Shown: positions 1-7,376, counted from the stretch's first letter. The stretch: 8,258 nt of DNA from JBEKIK01 sp050013075 (GCA_050013075.1 JBEKFZ010000145.1:1-8258), one strand, 5' to 3'. The notes: generated by a model from the letters alone, not told the origin. Program-made: numbers and translations.

Positions 1-1
1 T

Positions 2-2044
2 AAAGGCGCTTATTGGGACTATGAAGTCATCAATGCCGAAAAGATGGTCTGGCCCGTGCCCGTGTGGACCGCCAAACACGAAACCGATGCCTGTTTCGAA
101 CGCATGGCCGAGCGATTCTTGGAGGCCATACCGCGGCGCGCCGGTCAAGGAGGCGTGAAACTGTCGCTGGGATCGCACAACATCCGCTCGATTGCCTACA
201 CCCTCGCCTTGCTGGAAAAACACGGTTTGCCGGAGTCGGCCCTGGAAGTGCAAAAACTCCACGGCATGGCCGATCAGCTTCAAGCGGCGCTAAAGGATCG
301 CGGCCTGCGTATTCGCGAATATGCGCCGGTCGGACAGATGATACCCGGCATGGCTTATTTCGTCAGACGGTTGTTGGAAAACACGTCGAACCAATCCTGG
401 CTCCGCGCCGGGTTCTCGGACGAAGTTCCCGACGAGGTGCTGCTGGCTTCGCCGCATGGGGTAAGTGTGGAGGGCCTCGCGACGGCCACAACCGGCCACG
501 CGGCGGCGCAACGGCACAAAATTTCTCCGGCCGTGGAAGACCTGGGCGACGGCCTGCCCATGATCAACGAGCCTATGCGCGATTTTTCCCAGGCCGGTAA
601 GCGCGAGTCGTTCTTACATTCGGTGGCGGCGGTGAAGGCGCCCGTGGTCAAATCCGCGGCCAATGCCGAAAACGCCCGGCAAGCCATAGCCAGCGCTGCC
701 GCCGCGTTTCCAGCCTGGCGCGACATGGATGCGATCGAACGGTCGAAGATCATCATCAAGGCAGGCGCGCTGTTGCGTGATCGTCGGGACGAAGCCGCCG
801 CGATCATGATCCGCGAGGCGGGAAAACCCTGGCGCGAAGCCGACGCCGACGTGTGCGAGGCCATCGACTTTTGCGAGTATTACGCCCGCCGCGCAGTGGA
901 ACTGTTTTGGCCCCAACGGCTGGGACTCTTTGTCGGCGAGTTGAACCACCAATGGTATCAAGCCCGAGGCGTTACCTCGGTCATCAGCCCTTGGAACTTT
1001 CCCTTGGCCATTTGCATGGGCATGACCGTGGCGGCCCTGGCCGTGGGCAATACGGCCCTGGTGAAGCCCTCGACGCAAACCCGGGCCATCGCCCGGATGA
1101 TGTGCGAAATCCTTTGGCAGGCCGGCGTTCCCGCGGACGTGCTGCATTTCCTGCCCGGGGCCGGACGCGAAATCGGCGATATCCTGGTCCGCGATCCGCG
1201 GATATCGCTGATTGCCTTCACCGGGTCGAAAGAGGTGGGACTGAATATCCTCCGTACCGCCTACGATACGCCCGAGGATCAGCATTTCGTCAAAAAAGTC
1301 GTGTGCGAGATGGGCGGCAAAAATGCCATTATCGTCGATGAATCGGCCGACCTGGACGAAGCTGTGCTGGGCGTGCGCCAATCGGCCTTTGGATACTGCG
1401 GCCAAAAATGTTCCGCGTGCAGCCGCGCAATCGTACTCAGCGGCGTACACGACAAATTCCTCAGTCGCCTGGTGGAATCGACCCGCACGTTGGTCATCGG
1501 CGATCCGGCCGAACCGGGCACGGATTTTGGTCCGGTGATCGACCTTAGCGCGGCGGCCAAGATACGCGAGTATATCGATATCGGCAAGAGCGAAGGAAAA
1601 CTGGAATTGGCCTGCGACGTGCCCGAGGGTTTGGCCAAGCGCGTGGGCAAACCATTCATTGGGCCGCACATTTTTTCCGGCATTAAACCCCATCATCGTC
1701 TGGCTAATGAGGAGATTTTCGGGCCGGTTCTTTCGGTAATGCGAGTCGGCAGCTTTGAAGAGGGCTTGGAACTTGCCAATGCCACGTCGTATAAATTGAC
1801 CGGCGGCGTGTTTACCCGCAAACCGGCGCACTTGGAAAGCGCCCGGCGGCAATTCCGGGTGGGGAATCTGTATCTAAATCGCGGGATTACCGGGGCCTTG
1901 GTGGGACGGCAACCGTTCGGCGGTTTCGGGCTTTCGGGAATCGGCAGCAAGGCCGGCGGGGCCGATTATCTGTTGCATTTCGTGGAACCCCGTTCGTCGA
2001 GCGAAAACACCATGCGGCACGGTTTTGCCCCGGGCTTGGATTGA
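2..2044 (+). CDS. putA: Bifunctional proline dehydrogenase / L-glutamate gamma-semialdehyde (P5C) dehydrogenase, C-terminal part (5' end outside window)
   Basis: The reading frame is open from the left edge (KGAYWDYE, a conserved proline-dehydrogenase motif), so the ATG at 44 is internal and 680 residues are visible. Numbering from the Lys at position 2, residues 1 to about 130 are the end of the FAD-dependent proline dehydrogenase barrel, with the signature RRLLENTSNQSW (Arg122, Arg123, Glu126) that binds substrate in this family. From about residue 200 to the end is the NAD-dependent aldehyde dehydrogenase: PWNFP (Asn332), FTGSKEVG (406-413), general base Glu436 in CEMGGKN, catalytic Cys470 in GQKCSAC, and the PFGGFGLSGIG block near the C-terminus. 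The enzyme converts proline to P5C and then glutamate, channelling the intermediate, and feeds electrons to quinone and NAD. No membrane segment is visible. It ends at TGA, which lies inside a probable terminator stem. A separate RocA/PruA is excluded by the fused upstream domain. Confidence 0.95.
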   Translation, partial: KGAYWDYEVINAEKMVWPVPVWTAKHETDACFERMAERFLEAIPRRAGQGGVKLSLGSHNIRSIAYTLALLEKHGLPESALEVQKLHGMADQLQAALKDRGLRIREYAPVGQMIPGMAYFVRRLLENTSNQSWLRAGFSDEVPDEVLLASPHGVSVEGLATATTGHAAAQRHKISPAVEDLGDGLPMINEPMRDFSQAGKRESFLHSVAAVKAPVVKSAANAENARQAIASAAAAFPAWRDMDAIERSKIIIKAGALLRDRRDEAAAIMIREAGKPWREADADVCEAIDFCEYYARRAVELFWPQRLGLFVGELNHQWYQARGVTSVISPWNFPLAICMGMTVAALAVGNTALVKPSTQTRAIARMMCEILWQAGVPADVLHFLPGAGREIGDILVRDPRISLIAFTGSKEVGLNILRTAYDTPEDQHFVKKVVCEMGGKNAIIVDESADLDEAVLGVRQSAFGYCGQKCSACSRAIVLSGVHDKFLSRLVESTRTLVIGDPAEPGTDFGPVIDLSAAAKIREYIDIGKSEGKLELACDVPEGLAKRVGKPFIGPHIFSGIKPHHRLANEEIFGPVLSVMRVGSFEEGLELANATSYKLTGGVFTRKPAHLESARRQFRVGNLYLNRGITGALVGRQPFGGFGLSGIGSKAGGADYLLHFVEPRSSSENTMRHGFAPGLD

Positions 2045-2083
2045 ACCGATCTTCAATGCGAGAGGAACGGTTCGGTATTTTTT
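2043..2083 (+). terminator. Probable intrinsic terminator of putA
   Basis: The stem GAACCG (2043-2048) pairs with CGGTTC (2068-2073). After an A/A mismatch, TCTTC (2050-2054) pairs with GAGGA (2062-2066), including one G-U pair, closing a 7-nt loop. Four bases later comes a run of six T (2078-2083). The stem starts within the putA stop codon. The 4-nt gap between stem and T-run makes it less than ideal. Confidence 0.6.
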
Positions 2084-2088
2084 GAATG

Positions 2089-2111
2089 CGCGACCGACGG
2101 TCGCGGCTTTA
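2089..2111. repeat. Short hairpin repeat, copy 1
   Basis: CGCGACC (2089-2095) and GGTCGCG (2099-2105) form a perfect 7-bp stem around a 3-nt loop, followed by GCTTTA. The 13-nt string GGTCGCGGCTTTA (2099-2111) recurs exactly at 6018-6030, where it is again the 3' arm of a hairpin. This suggests a dispersed intergenic repeat family, although two copies in one window are modest evidence. Confidence 0.5.
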
Positions 2112-2163
2112 TGCCCAAGCCGGCGGCACAATCCGCTTAATCGTTTTTCCCGGAAGCTTGGTT

Positions 2164-2192
2164 TTGACCGGCACGGCGGAGTAACCTATAAA
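2164..2192 (+). promoter_or_regulatory. Sigma70-type promoter for the coiled-coil gene
   Basis: TTGACC (2164-2169) and TATAAA (2187-2192) are separated by exactly 17 nt, and each matches the consensus at five of six bases. The predicted start of transcription is near 2199-2200, giving a leader of about 110 nt before the ATG at 2309. It lies downstream of the putA terminator, which fits an independent transcription unit. Confidence 0.65.
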
Positions 2193-2199
2193 AACGTAT

Positions 2200-2223
2200 G
2201 GGGAAATGCCGGTGCGTTTCCCC
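2200..2223 (+). promoter_or_regulatory. Stem-loop at the predicted 5' end of the coiled-coil mRNA
   Basis: GGGGAAATGC (2200-2209) pairs with GCGTTTCCCC (2214-2223): ten pairs including one G-U, with loop CGGT. It starts where the promoter at 2164-2192 should initiate, so the transcript would begin almost directly with a hairpin. No T-run follows, so it is not a terminator. A 5' mRNA-stabilising hairpin or a protein-binding site is the likelier role, which is inference. Confidence 0.5.
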
Positions 2224-2308
2224 GACGTGCGGCGTATGCAACGACCGTATGCGCGGACGATGCGCATTCGATTGGCTATGAGTACACATTGGAATTGATC
2301 GAGCCACC

Positions 2309-3514
2309 ATGGAAGTATCTCCCCTCCCAATCCCAGGCGCCGAAGACGGGACGGAACAAATCGCCGCCGCCCTAAATGTCCAGCGCCGGCGGGTGCGTGA
2401 ATTTCTCTCGGCACAGCAGGACCGCTTGCGCCGCGCGGAAAGTGAACTATCCGATCAATTGCGGCATATTGCCGCGGAGTTGGCCGACGATCACCGCCAA
2501 ACCCACCAGACCCGGGAAGAGCTCGCCCGGCGCTCCGAGGAGCTTCAACGGCAGGCCGAAGCGATCGAACAAATGAAGACCGATCTGGCTGCCCGGCAGA
2601 CCGAATGGGAAAAACTTTATCACGGCGTAATCGAACAGCAGCAATCGTTTGCCGATCAGCTTAAACGGCAACAAGATGAATTTGATCGCCGGCAGCAGGA
2701 TTTTCTCCAACAACAATCGGCCGCCGCCGCTGAAATCGACTTGACGCGGGAAAAAGAGGTGCTGACCGCCCGTTTGGCCGAATTGGCAGGGCAACTTGCC
2801 CAAACTCGGCAAGAATTGGCCGATGCCCGGGCAGGCAGCGGCAAAGACAAAGAGGATGACGATGATTTACGCCGCCGCTACGAAATGTCCATCGACGATC
2901 TGCGCGAACTCAGAGCACGCAACGAGGAGCTCCAGGAGCAACTGGCCTCCGCGCGCCGGGGCGGCGGAGGAAACGCAAGTCAAATATCCTCCGGCGTTCT
3001 CAATTGGGAAGCGGAAAAAAAGCGGATCTTGGCCGCTCTTGAAGCCGACTTCGAAGAAGATAACGAAGAAGATCGCCAAGAAAAACTGAAAATCCAGGAG
3101 GTGATTCGCAGAACCGATCGGGTGGCGGCGGAAAAAAACCGCGAAATCGGCGAATTAAGGGCACTGCTGGAAAGTCAGGCGAGCAACATCGGCACGATGG
3201 CCGTGGGCGCGGCGGCTCTGGGCCAAATCCTGGACACCGACGCCGTCATTCAGGAAGAGCGGAAAAATCTTGCCCGGCTCCAGGAGGAATGGCGAGATAA
3301 ATTACGCCAGGCGGAAATCGAGATCTCGCTGGAACGCGCCAAAAACGCCCGGGAACGATCGCAACTGGATGAAAAACTCCGCGCCTTGGAGCAACAAGGC
3401 GTAAATCCCACTATCGTCGGCAAAGAAAAAGAACCGGCCAAACCGACTCGCGGCCGCTGGCTTGCCCGCCTGGGCTTGACGGGTTCCGAAAATGAGCAAG
3501 AAAATGGAACCTAA
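2309..3514 (+). CDS. Coiled-coil protein of unknown function, probably a planctomycete-type conserved family
   Basis: I do not recognise a characterised function. The 401-residue protein has no signal peptide, membrane span or enzyme motif. It is mostly charged helix rich in Glu, Gln, Arg and Ala. Long coiled coils run over about residues 15-175, followed by an acidic break (KEDDDD, 180-186), more helix (about 187-217), a glycine-rich linker (GGGGN, 218-222), helix from about 233 to 290 with the acidic stretch EEDNEED, a short small-residue segment (GTMAVGAAALG, 295-305), and a final helix (about 312-365). The tail is basic and probably disordered, with RGRWLARLGL at 381-390. The block from ILDTDAVIQEE to LERAK near 307-345 and the RWLARLGL tail look conserved in planctomycete hypothetical proteins I recall. 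The ATG at 2309 is the first start in frame after the promoter and leader; its ribosome site is weak. It stops at TAA, overlapping the stop of the opposing gene. A scaffold or cytoskeletal role is possible but unproven. Confidence 0.85.
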   Translation: MEVSPLPIPGAEDGTEQIAAALNVQRRRVREFLSAQQDRLRRAESELSDQLRHIAAELADDHRQTHQTREELARRSEELQRQAEAIEQMKTDLAARQTEWEKLYHGVIEQQQSFADQLKRQQDEFDRRQQDFLQQQSAAAAEIDLTREKEVLTARLAELAGQLAQTRQELADARAGSGKDKEDDDDLRRRYEMSIDDLRELRARNEELQEQLASARRGGGGNASQISSGVLNWEAEKKRILAALEADFEEDNEEDRQEKLKIQEVIRRTDRVAAEKNREIGELRALLESQASNIGTMAVGAAALGQILDTDAVIQEERKNLARLQEEWRDKLRQAEIEISLERAKNARERSQLDEKLRALEQQGVNPTIVGKEKEPAKPTRGRWLARLGLTGSENEQENGT

Positions 3515-4053
3515 TCCACCAGGACCAAGGCATAGTAGTTTTGCGGACTGTCGGTGGAGCGGACGACCTCGATGGGCAGACCGGCTGCGCGGGCCGTGGC
3601 GAATACGTCGATTCCGGCAGCCTCCATCGCGGGGCGGGCCAGGTCCGGATGCTGGCACGCCGCGGTCATGCCCTTTTTCGTCCGGGCCGCCATGCACGCA
3701 CATTTCCTGCACAGGTCGCACGGCCCGCACAAAAAGGCAAATGCCTTGTAATGGCCCGCCAGGAAGACATTTAACTCCAAATCCTGAGCTATCTCCCGAA
3801 TCAACTTCCACTTATTGCCGTGCAGCAGTATTGCCGAGCTGTACTCGTCGAGCATCTTGCGGGTCGTATCGGGCGTGGGCGAATACGGCGGGCAGGTCAG
3901 GCACTGGCCATATTCCGAGCACCCGTATTGGCACCGCAATCGGACCCACACGGCAGTGAATACCTGCTGGGGCGGCGAAACTACGACGGCATCCAAAGCC
4001 CCCATCTTTCGGGCTTTTTTGCAGAAGACTTCAAGCTGTTGCGAAGTAGCCAT
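3511..4053 (-). CDS. DUF2284-type cysteine-rich predicted metal-binding protein
   Basis: This 180-residue soluble protein has eleven cysteines in an ordered pattern. The first cluster is Cys41-X3-Cys45-X5-Cys51-X2-Cys54, followed by PPYSPTP. The second is Cys109-X2-Cys112-X2-Cys115-X2-Cys118, with Cys120 and Cys133 nearby. The CPPxxPTP segment is what I recognise as typical of the DUF2284 'predicted metal-binding' family. The second cluster resembles a [4Fe-4S] ferredoxin-like motif, so iron-sulfur binding is a reasonable guess. The biochemical role is unknown. The gene begins only 24 nt after the stop of the methyltransferase/reductase fusion on the same strand, and a weak AGG ribosome site lies upstream of its ATG, so the two are probably co-transcribed. 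This hints at an electron-transfer or metal-handling role in one-carbon metabolism. Its TAG stop overlaps the TAA of the convergent coiled-coil gene. Confidence 0.85.
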   Translation of the reverse strand: MATSQQLEVFCKKARKMGALDAVVVSPPQQVFTAVWVRLRCQYGCSEYGQCLTCPPYSPTPDTTRKMLDEYSSAILLHGNKWKLIREIAQDLELNVFLAGHYKAFAFLCGPCDLCRKCACMAARTKKGMTAACQHPDLARPAMEAAGIDVFATARAAGLPIEVVRSTDSPQNYYALVLVD

Positions 4054-4077
4054 GTTATGAACCTGATGAATGGACTA

Positions 4078-5916
4078 TCAATCGCCGCTTTCAATCACCG
4101 CCAAGGCAGTGTCGATGTTTCCGAACGGCGCGCTTACCTGTATGCCCGCCACGCGGTCCCGCACCCGGTCCACCGACTGGCGGGCGATCTCGATTCCCAC
4201 GGCCAATTGACCTTCGCGGCTATCGACCGATGCCATGCGTTGCATGACGGCGTCGGGCACGATTACGCCCGGCACTTCATTCCGCATGAACGAGGCGTTA
4301 CGGTAACTTACAAGCGGCCAAATGCCGGCAATGATTGGAATATTGTAAGATTGTACCTCGTCGAGGAATCGCAACAAGGCGTCGGGGTCGAACACGGGCT
4401 GCGTGATGGCGAACTCCGCGCCGGATTCCGCCTTGGCGCGAAAACGATCCAATTCCCGCCGCCGATCCAGCGCGGTGGGATCCAGACCCACGCCGATGAC
4501 GGCGAAGGTTTGCGGATCGATGGGCTGCCCGCCCAAATCCACGCCGCAATTCAACCGCCGCTGCACGGCGGCCATGCCGATGGAATCGGTATCGAACACT
4601 CCGGTGGCATGGGGATAATCGCCCAACTTCGGCGGGTCGCCGGTCACAAAAAGAATATTGCGAATACCGCACGCCGCGCATGCCAGCAGGTCGGCCTGCA
4701 TGCCGATCAGATTCCGATCGCGGCAGCAAAAGTGCAGGATAGGCTCGATTTCGGCCTCGCGCAAAATATGCTCCGCGGCGATAAGCGAGGAAAGTCTGGA
4801 GCTCGCCCGGGGACCGTCGGGAATGTTTATCGCGCTTATGCCGCGTTGGCGAAGCGTCTTGCTCTTGTCGATGGTGGACCGCATATCGTAACCGCGCGGG
4901 GGAAGCAATTCCACGCTCGTCACCCACAGGCGATTGGCCAGGCGAAAGCCCAATTGCGATTTTTCGGCCAAAAGCGCCGGAGATTTCAGCGTCACGCTTT
5001 GGGCAACCGCGCTGATTACATGCCTGGATTTCATTCGCGCCAATGGTTTAATGGTCGAAGCCAGCGTGCGGATATGATCGGGCGTGGTGCCGCAGCAACC
5101 GCCCACCGCCGATGCCCCCAGGTTTATATAGCGCTTGGCATATTCGGCCAGATACTCCGGCGAACATAGATAAATGCGGCGGTTCTCCACCTCCTTCGGA
5201 ATACCGGCGTTCGGCTGCACAATTAGAGGCAAAGCCGTGAGCCGCACGGCCCGTTCCACGGCGGCCAACAAGCCGTCCGGACCGCTGCCGCAATTCATTC
5301 CCCAGGCAATGGGTTGCGGAACGTCGTCGGGCAAAGGGGCGATCATCCGCTCAAGCGATTCGCCCGAGGCGGATTCGCAATTTTCCACAAGTGCGAAAGA
5401 AAGCACGTAAGGCGTCCGGAAATGAGTGCGCATGCCGGCTGCGCATATTTCCAGGGCCTTGCGCGTGGGTTGAGTCTCAAAAAGAATAAAATCGGCTCCG
5501 CCCGAGAGCAGACTTTCCACCTGCTCGGCGATCATCTCCCCGTGGACGGCTTCGTGCTGCAGCCCGGCAGGCAGGGGACCGATGGATCCGGCCACGAACA
5601 CGGGCCTCTCGGCCGAATCGGCCGCCTCGCGGGCGATCGACGCCCCGGCACGATTTATCTCGCAAACTTTTTCCGCAATGCCGAACTGCACCAGCGCCGC
5701 TCGATTCGCTCCAAAGGTGTTCGTCGTTAGCACGTCGGCGCCGGCGTCGCGATATTCGCCGTGGATGGTGCGAATCAGTTTGGCGTCGGAAAGACACAAC
5801 TCGTCGAAGCAGCGGTTGGTAAACACGTGATGCCGGTATATTTCCGTACCCATTGCGCCGTCGAAAACCAAATTGCCCCGGCCGAGGGCTTGCTGGAAAG
5901 TTGTGGTAACAGACAT
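4078..5916 (-). CDS. Bifunctional homocysteine S-methyltransferase / 5,10-methylenetetrahydrofolate reductase (YitJ type)
   Basis: The 612-residue protein makes methionine from homocysteine and reduces methylene-THF to methyl-THF. Residues 1 to about 290 are the methyltransferase barrel: DGAMGTEIY (19-27), and three zinc-binding cysteines, Cys209 in GMNCGSG and Cys274-Cys275 in GGCCGTTPDHI. Residues from about 325 to 605 are the flavin-dependent reductase: VELLPPRG (Glu336), TGDPPKLGDYPHATGVFD (Asp427) and ITQPVFD (Gln506). Both active sites look intact. Length matches Bacillus YitJ. There is no cobalamin-binding or activation domain, unlike MetH. An open frame extends to an ATG at 6012, but that extension reads through a palindromic repeat. 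The ATG at 5916 leaves the usual short lead of about 17 residues before DGAMGT, so I chose it. The ribosome site there is poor. It probably forms an operon with the DUF2284 gene 24 nt downstream and lies 122 nt after hslU on the same strand. Confidence 0.92.
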   Translation of the reverse strand: MSVTTTFQQALGRGNLVFDGAMGTEIYRHHVFTNRCFDELCLSDAKLIRTIHGEYRDAGADVLTTNTFGANRAALVQFGIAEKVCEINRAGASIAREAADSAERPVFVAGSIGPLPAGLQHEAVHGEMIAEQVESLLSGGADFILFETQPTRKALEICAAGMRTHFRTPYVLSFALVENCESASGESLERMIAPLPDDVPQPIAWGMNCGSGPDGLLAAVERAVRLTALPLIVQPNAGIPKEVENRRIYLCSPEYLAEYAKRYINLGASAVGGCCGTTPDHIRTLASTIKPLARMKSRHVISAVAQSVTLKSPALLAEKSQLGFRLANRLWVTSVELLPPRGYDMRSTIDKSKTLRQRGISAINIPDGPRASSRLSSLIAAEHILREAEIEPILHFCCRDRNLIGMQADLLACAACGIRNILFVTGDPPKLGDYPHATGVFDTDSIGMAAVQRRLNCGVDLGGQPIDPQTFAVIGVGLDPTALDRRRELDRFRAKAESGAEFAITQPVFDPDALLRFLDEVQSYNIPIIAGIWPLVSYRNASFMRNEVPGVIVPDAVMQRMASVDSREGQLAVGIEIARQSVDRVRDRVAGIQVSAPFGNIDTALAVIESGD

Positions 5917-5957
5917 TTGCGGGATTCTAAACTTAATGAATCTGGTTAGACTCATTG

Positions 5958-5982
5958 CGTTCCCAGGCGGAGCCTGGAAACG
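5958..5982. repeat. Palindromic intergenic repeat (GTTCCCAGGC type)
   Basis: CGTTCCCAGGC (5958-5968) and GCCTGGAAACG (5972-5982) form an 11-position stem with a single C/A mismatch and a 3-nt loop. I recall near-identical palindromes dispersed in several bacterial phyla. On the + strand a T7 run follows at 5988-5994, but no + gene ends here. On the - strand, where transcription is expected, no T-run follows, so I do not call it a terminator. Confidence 0.6.
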
Positions 5983-6006
5983 AGGTGTTTTTTTCACCAA
6001 TTTCGA

Positions 6007-6030
6007 CCGCAACCACTGGTCGCGGCTTTA
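6007..6030. repeat. Short hairpin repeat, copy 2
   Basis: CCGCAACC (6007-6014) pairs with GGTCGCGG (6018-6025) with one A/C mismatch and loop ACT. The 3' arm continues CTTTA, so GGTCGCGGCTTTA is identical to 2099-2111. It sits nine bases beyond the hslU stop codon. Without a T-run on the - strand it is not a convincing hslU terminator. Confidence 0.5.
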
Positions 6031-6038
6031 CAATTGAT

Positions 6039-7376
6039 TTATAGTATGAATTTGCTCAAATCCTCGTCCTGCGCCAAATCGGCAAGGCGCTGGCGGACGT
6101 AGGCGGCGTTGATTTCGATGCGGCCTTGCTTCATGTCCGGGGCTTCAAAACTGATGTCTTCCAGCAGCCGCTCCATGATGGTGTACAAACGCCGGGCACC
6201 GATGTTCTGCGTGCTCTGATTCACCTGGAAGGCGAACTCGGCCAGGGCGTCCACCGCGTCGTCGAGAAAAACAATCTCTATGTTTTCCGTCTTAAGCAGC
6301 GCCACGTATTGTTTGGTCAAGGCCCCTTTCGGCTCGCACAGGATGCGCACGAAATCCTCCTTGGTCAGGTCCTTCAGTTCCACGCGGATGGGAAACCGGC
6401 CTTGCAGTTCGGGCATCAAGTCGCTGGGCTTGGCGCGGTGAAACGCGCCGGCCGCGATAAACAAAATATGATCGGTCCGCACAAATCCGTACCGCGTTTG
6501 CACGGTGGTGCCCTCGACTATGGGCAACAGATCGCGCTGCACGCCCTGGCGCGAAACGTCCGCCCCGTGCGTCTGCTCGCTGGCCACGATCTTGTCCAAC
6601 TCGTCGATAAAGATGATGCCCAGGTTCTCGGCCAGTTCGACGGCCTTGGCGTTGACCTTTTCCGTGCTAATCAAGGCGTCGCACTCTTGCTCGAAGAGCA
6701 CGTTTCGGGCTTCGGCCACGGTCATTTCCTTGCGCGAGCTGCTGCGGGGCAGGATTTTTTCGAACATCCCCTGCAAATCGAAATCCATCTGCTCCATGCC
6801 GATGCCGGTGAACATCATGGGCACGGCCTTGTGTTCCAGGGCGAGTTCCACGCGGCGCTGCTCCAGCTCGCCGGAGGCCAGCATCGCCCGCACCTTTTCC
6901 CGCGTGCGTTCGTACCGCTCGGGCGAATCGGGGCTTCCGGGCGTGGAATCGAAGGCCGGCGGCTGAGGGGCCAGCAGATCCAACAACCGCTGTTCGACGC
7001 GCCGCCGGGCCTCGGATTCGATGCCCTGCCGCTCTTGCTCGCGGACCAGCCCGATGGAGTTTTCCACCAGTTCGCGGATCATGCTCTCCACGTCGCGGCC
7101 GTAGTAGCCCACCTCGGTATATTTCGTGGCTTCGACTTTGATAAACGGCGCGCCGGTAAGCTTGGCCAGACGCCGGGCGATCTCGGTCTTGCCCACGCCC
7201 GTGGGCCCGATCATCATGATATTCTTTGGCGCTACTTCCTGGCGCATGTCGTCGCCGAGTTGTTGCCTGCGCCAGCGATTGCGAATGGCCACGGCCACCG
7301 CCCGCTTGGCCTCATCCTGGCCCACGATATGCCGTTCCAATTCCGCAACGATTTGCCGAGGCGTCAAGTCACGCAC
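6039..7376 (-). CDS. hslU: ATP-dependent protease ATPase subunit HslU (ClpY)
   Basis: The 445-residue AAA+ unfoldase forms a hexamer that unfolds proteins and threads them into the HslV peptidase in the cytoplasm. Visible signatures are Walker A GPTGVGKT (57-64), a pore loop GYYG (90-93), an insertion (I) domain over about 110-243, Walker B IIFIDEL (254-260, Asp258-Glu259), the arginine-finger region GRFPIR (326-331), and sensor 2 GARR (393-396). The C-terminus is DLSKFIL, the tail that docks into HslV in this family. Length is the usual one. The start is GTG (7374-7376), with GGAG placed nine bases upstream on the - strand; no ATG gives a better fit. It follows hslV after 95 nt filled with short tandem repeats, so co-transcription is likely. 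The pore loop has Tyr where the common form is GYVG. Confidence 0.97.
   Translation of the reverse strand: MRDLTPRQIVAELERHIVGQDEAKRAVAVAIRNRWRRQQLGDDMRQEVAPKNIMMIGPTGVGKTEIARRLAKLTGAPFIKVEATKYTEVGYYGRDVESMIRELVENSIGLVREQERQGIESEARRRVEQRLLDLLAPQPPAFDSTPGSPDSPERYERTREKVRAMLASGELEQRRVELALEHKAVPMMFTGIGMEQMDFDLQGMFEKILPRSSSRKEMTVAEARNVLFEQECDALISTEKVNAKAVELAENLGIIFIDELDKIVASEQTHGADVSRQGVQRDLLPIVEGTTVQTRYGFVRTDHILFIAAGAFHRAKPSDLMPELQGRFPIRVELKDLTKEDFVRILCEPKGALTKQYVALLKTENIEIVFLDDAVDALAEFAFQVNQSTQNIGARRLYTIMERLLEDISFEAPDMKQGRIEINAAYVRQRLADLAQDEDLSKFIL

Noticed and set aside
44..46. ATG at 44 as the start of an aldehyde dehydrogenase gene
   Set aside because: The frame is open to the window edge and the upstream residues KGAYWDYE are a conserved proline-dehydrogenase motif, so the gene starts outside the window.
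614..1852. Long - strand open frame (412 codons) opposite putA
   Set aside because: putA motifs span the same bases on the + strand, and the antisense product shows no domain.
2112..2163. Possible second terminator from CCAAGC (2115-2120) and GCTTGG (2156-2161)
   Set aside because: The arms are 35 nt apart and no T-run follows the stem; the T5 run at 2144-2148 lies inside the loop.
3820..5169. Long + strand open frame (449 codons) opposite the methyltransferase/reductase gene
   Set aside because: The - strand frame has clear methyltransferase and reductase motifs throughout. The + product is His/Arg/Gly-rich with no recognisable domain, as expected of a shadow frame in GC-rich DNA.
5917..5960. 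Promoter for the methyltransferase/reductase gene using TAGAAT about 9 nt before its ATG
   Set aside because: The TAGAAT resembles a -10 box, but no hexamer 16-18 nt upstream resembles a -35 box.
5917..6012. 32-residue N-terminal extension of the methyltransferase/reductase from an ATG at 6012
   Set aside because: The extension translates a palindromic repeat and the hairpin region. The ATG at 5916 gives the usual distance to the DGAMGT motif.
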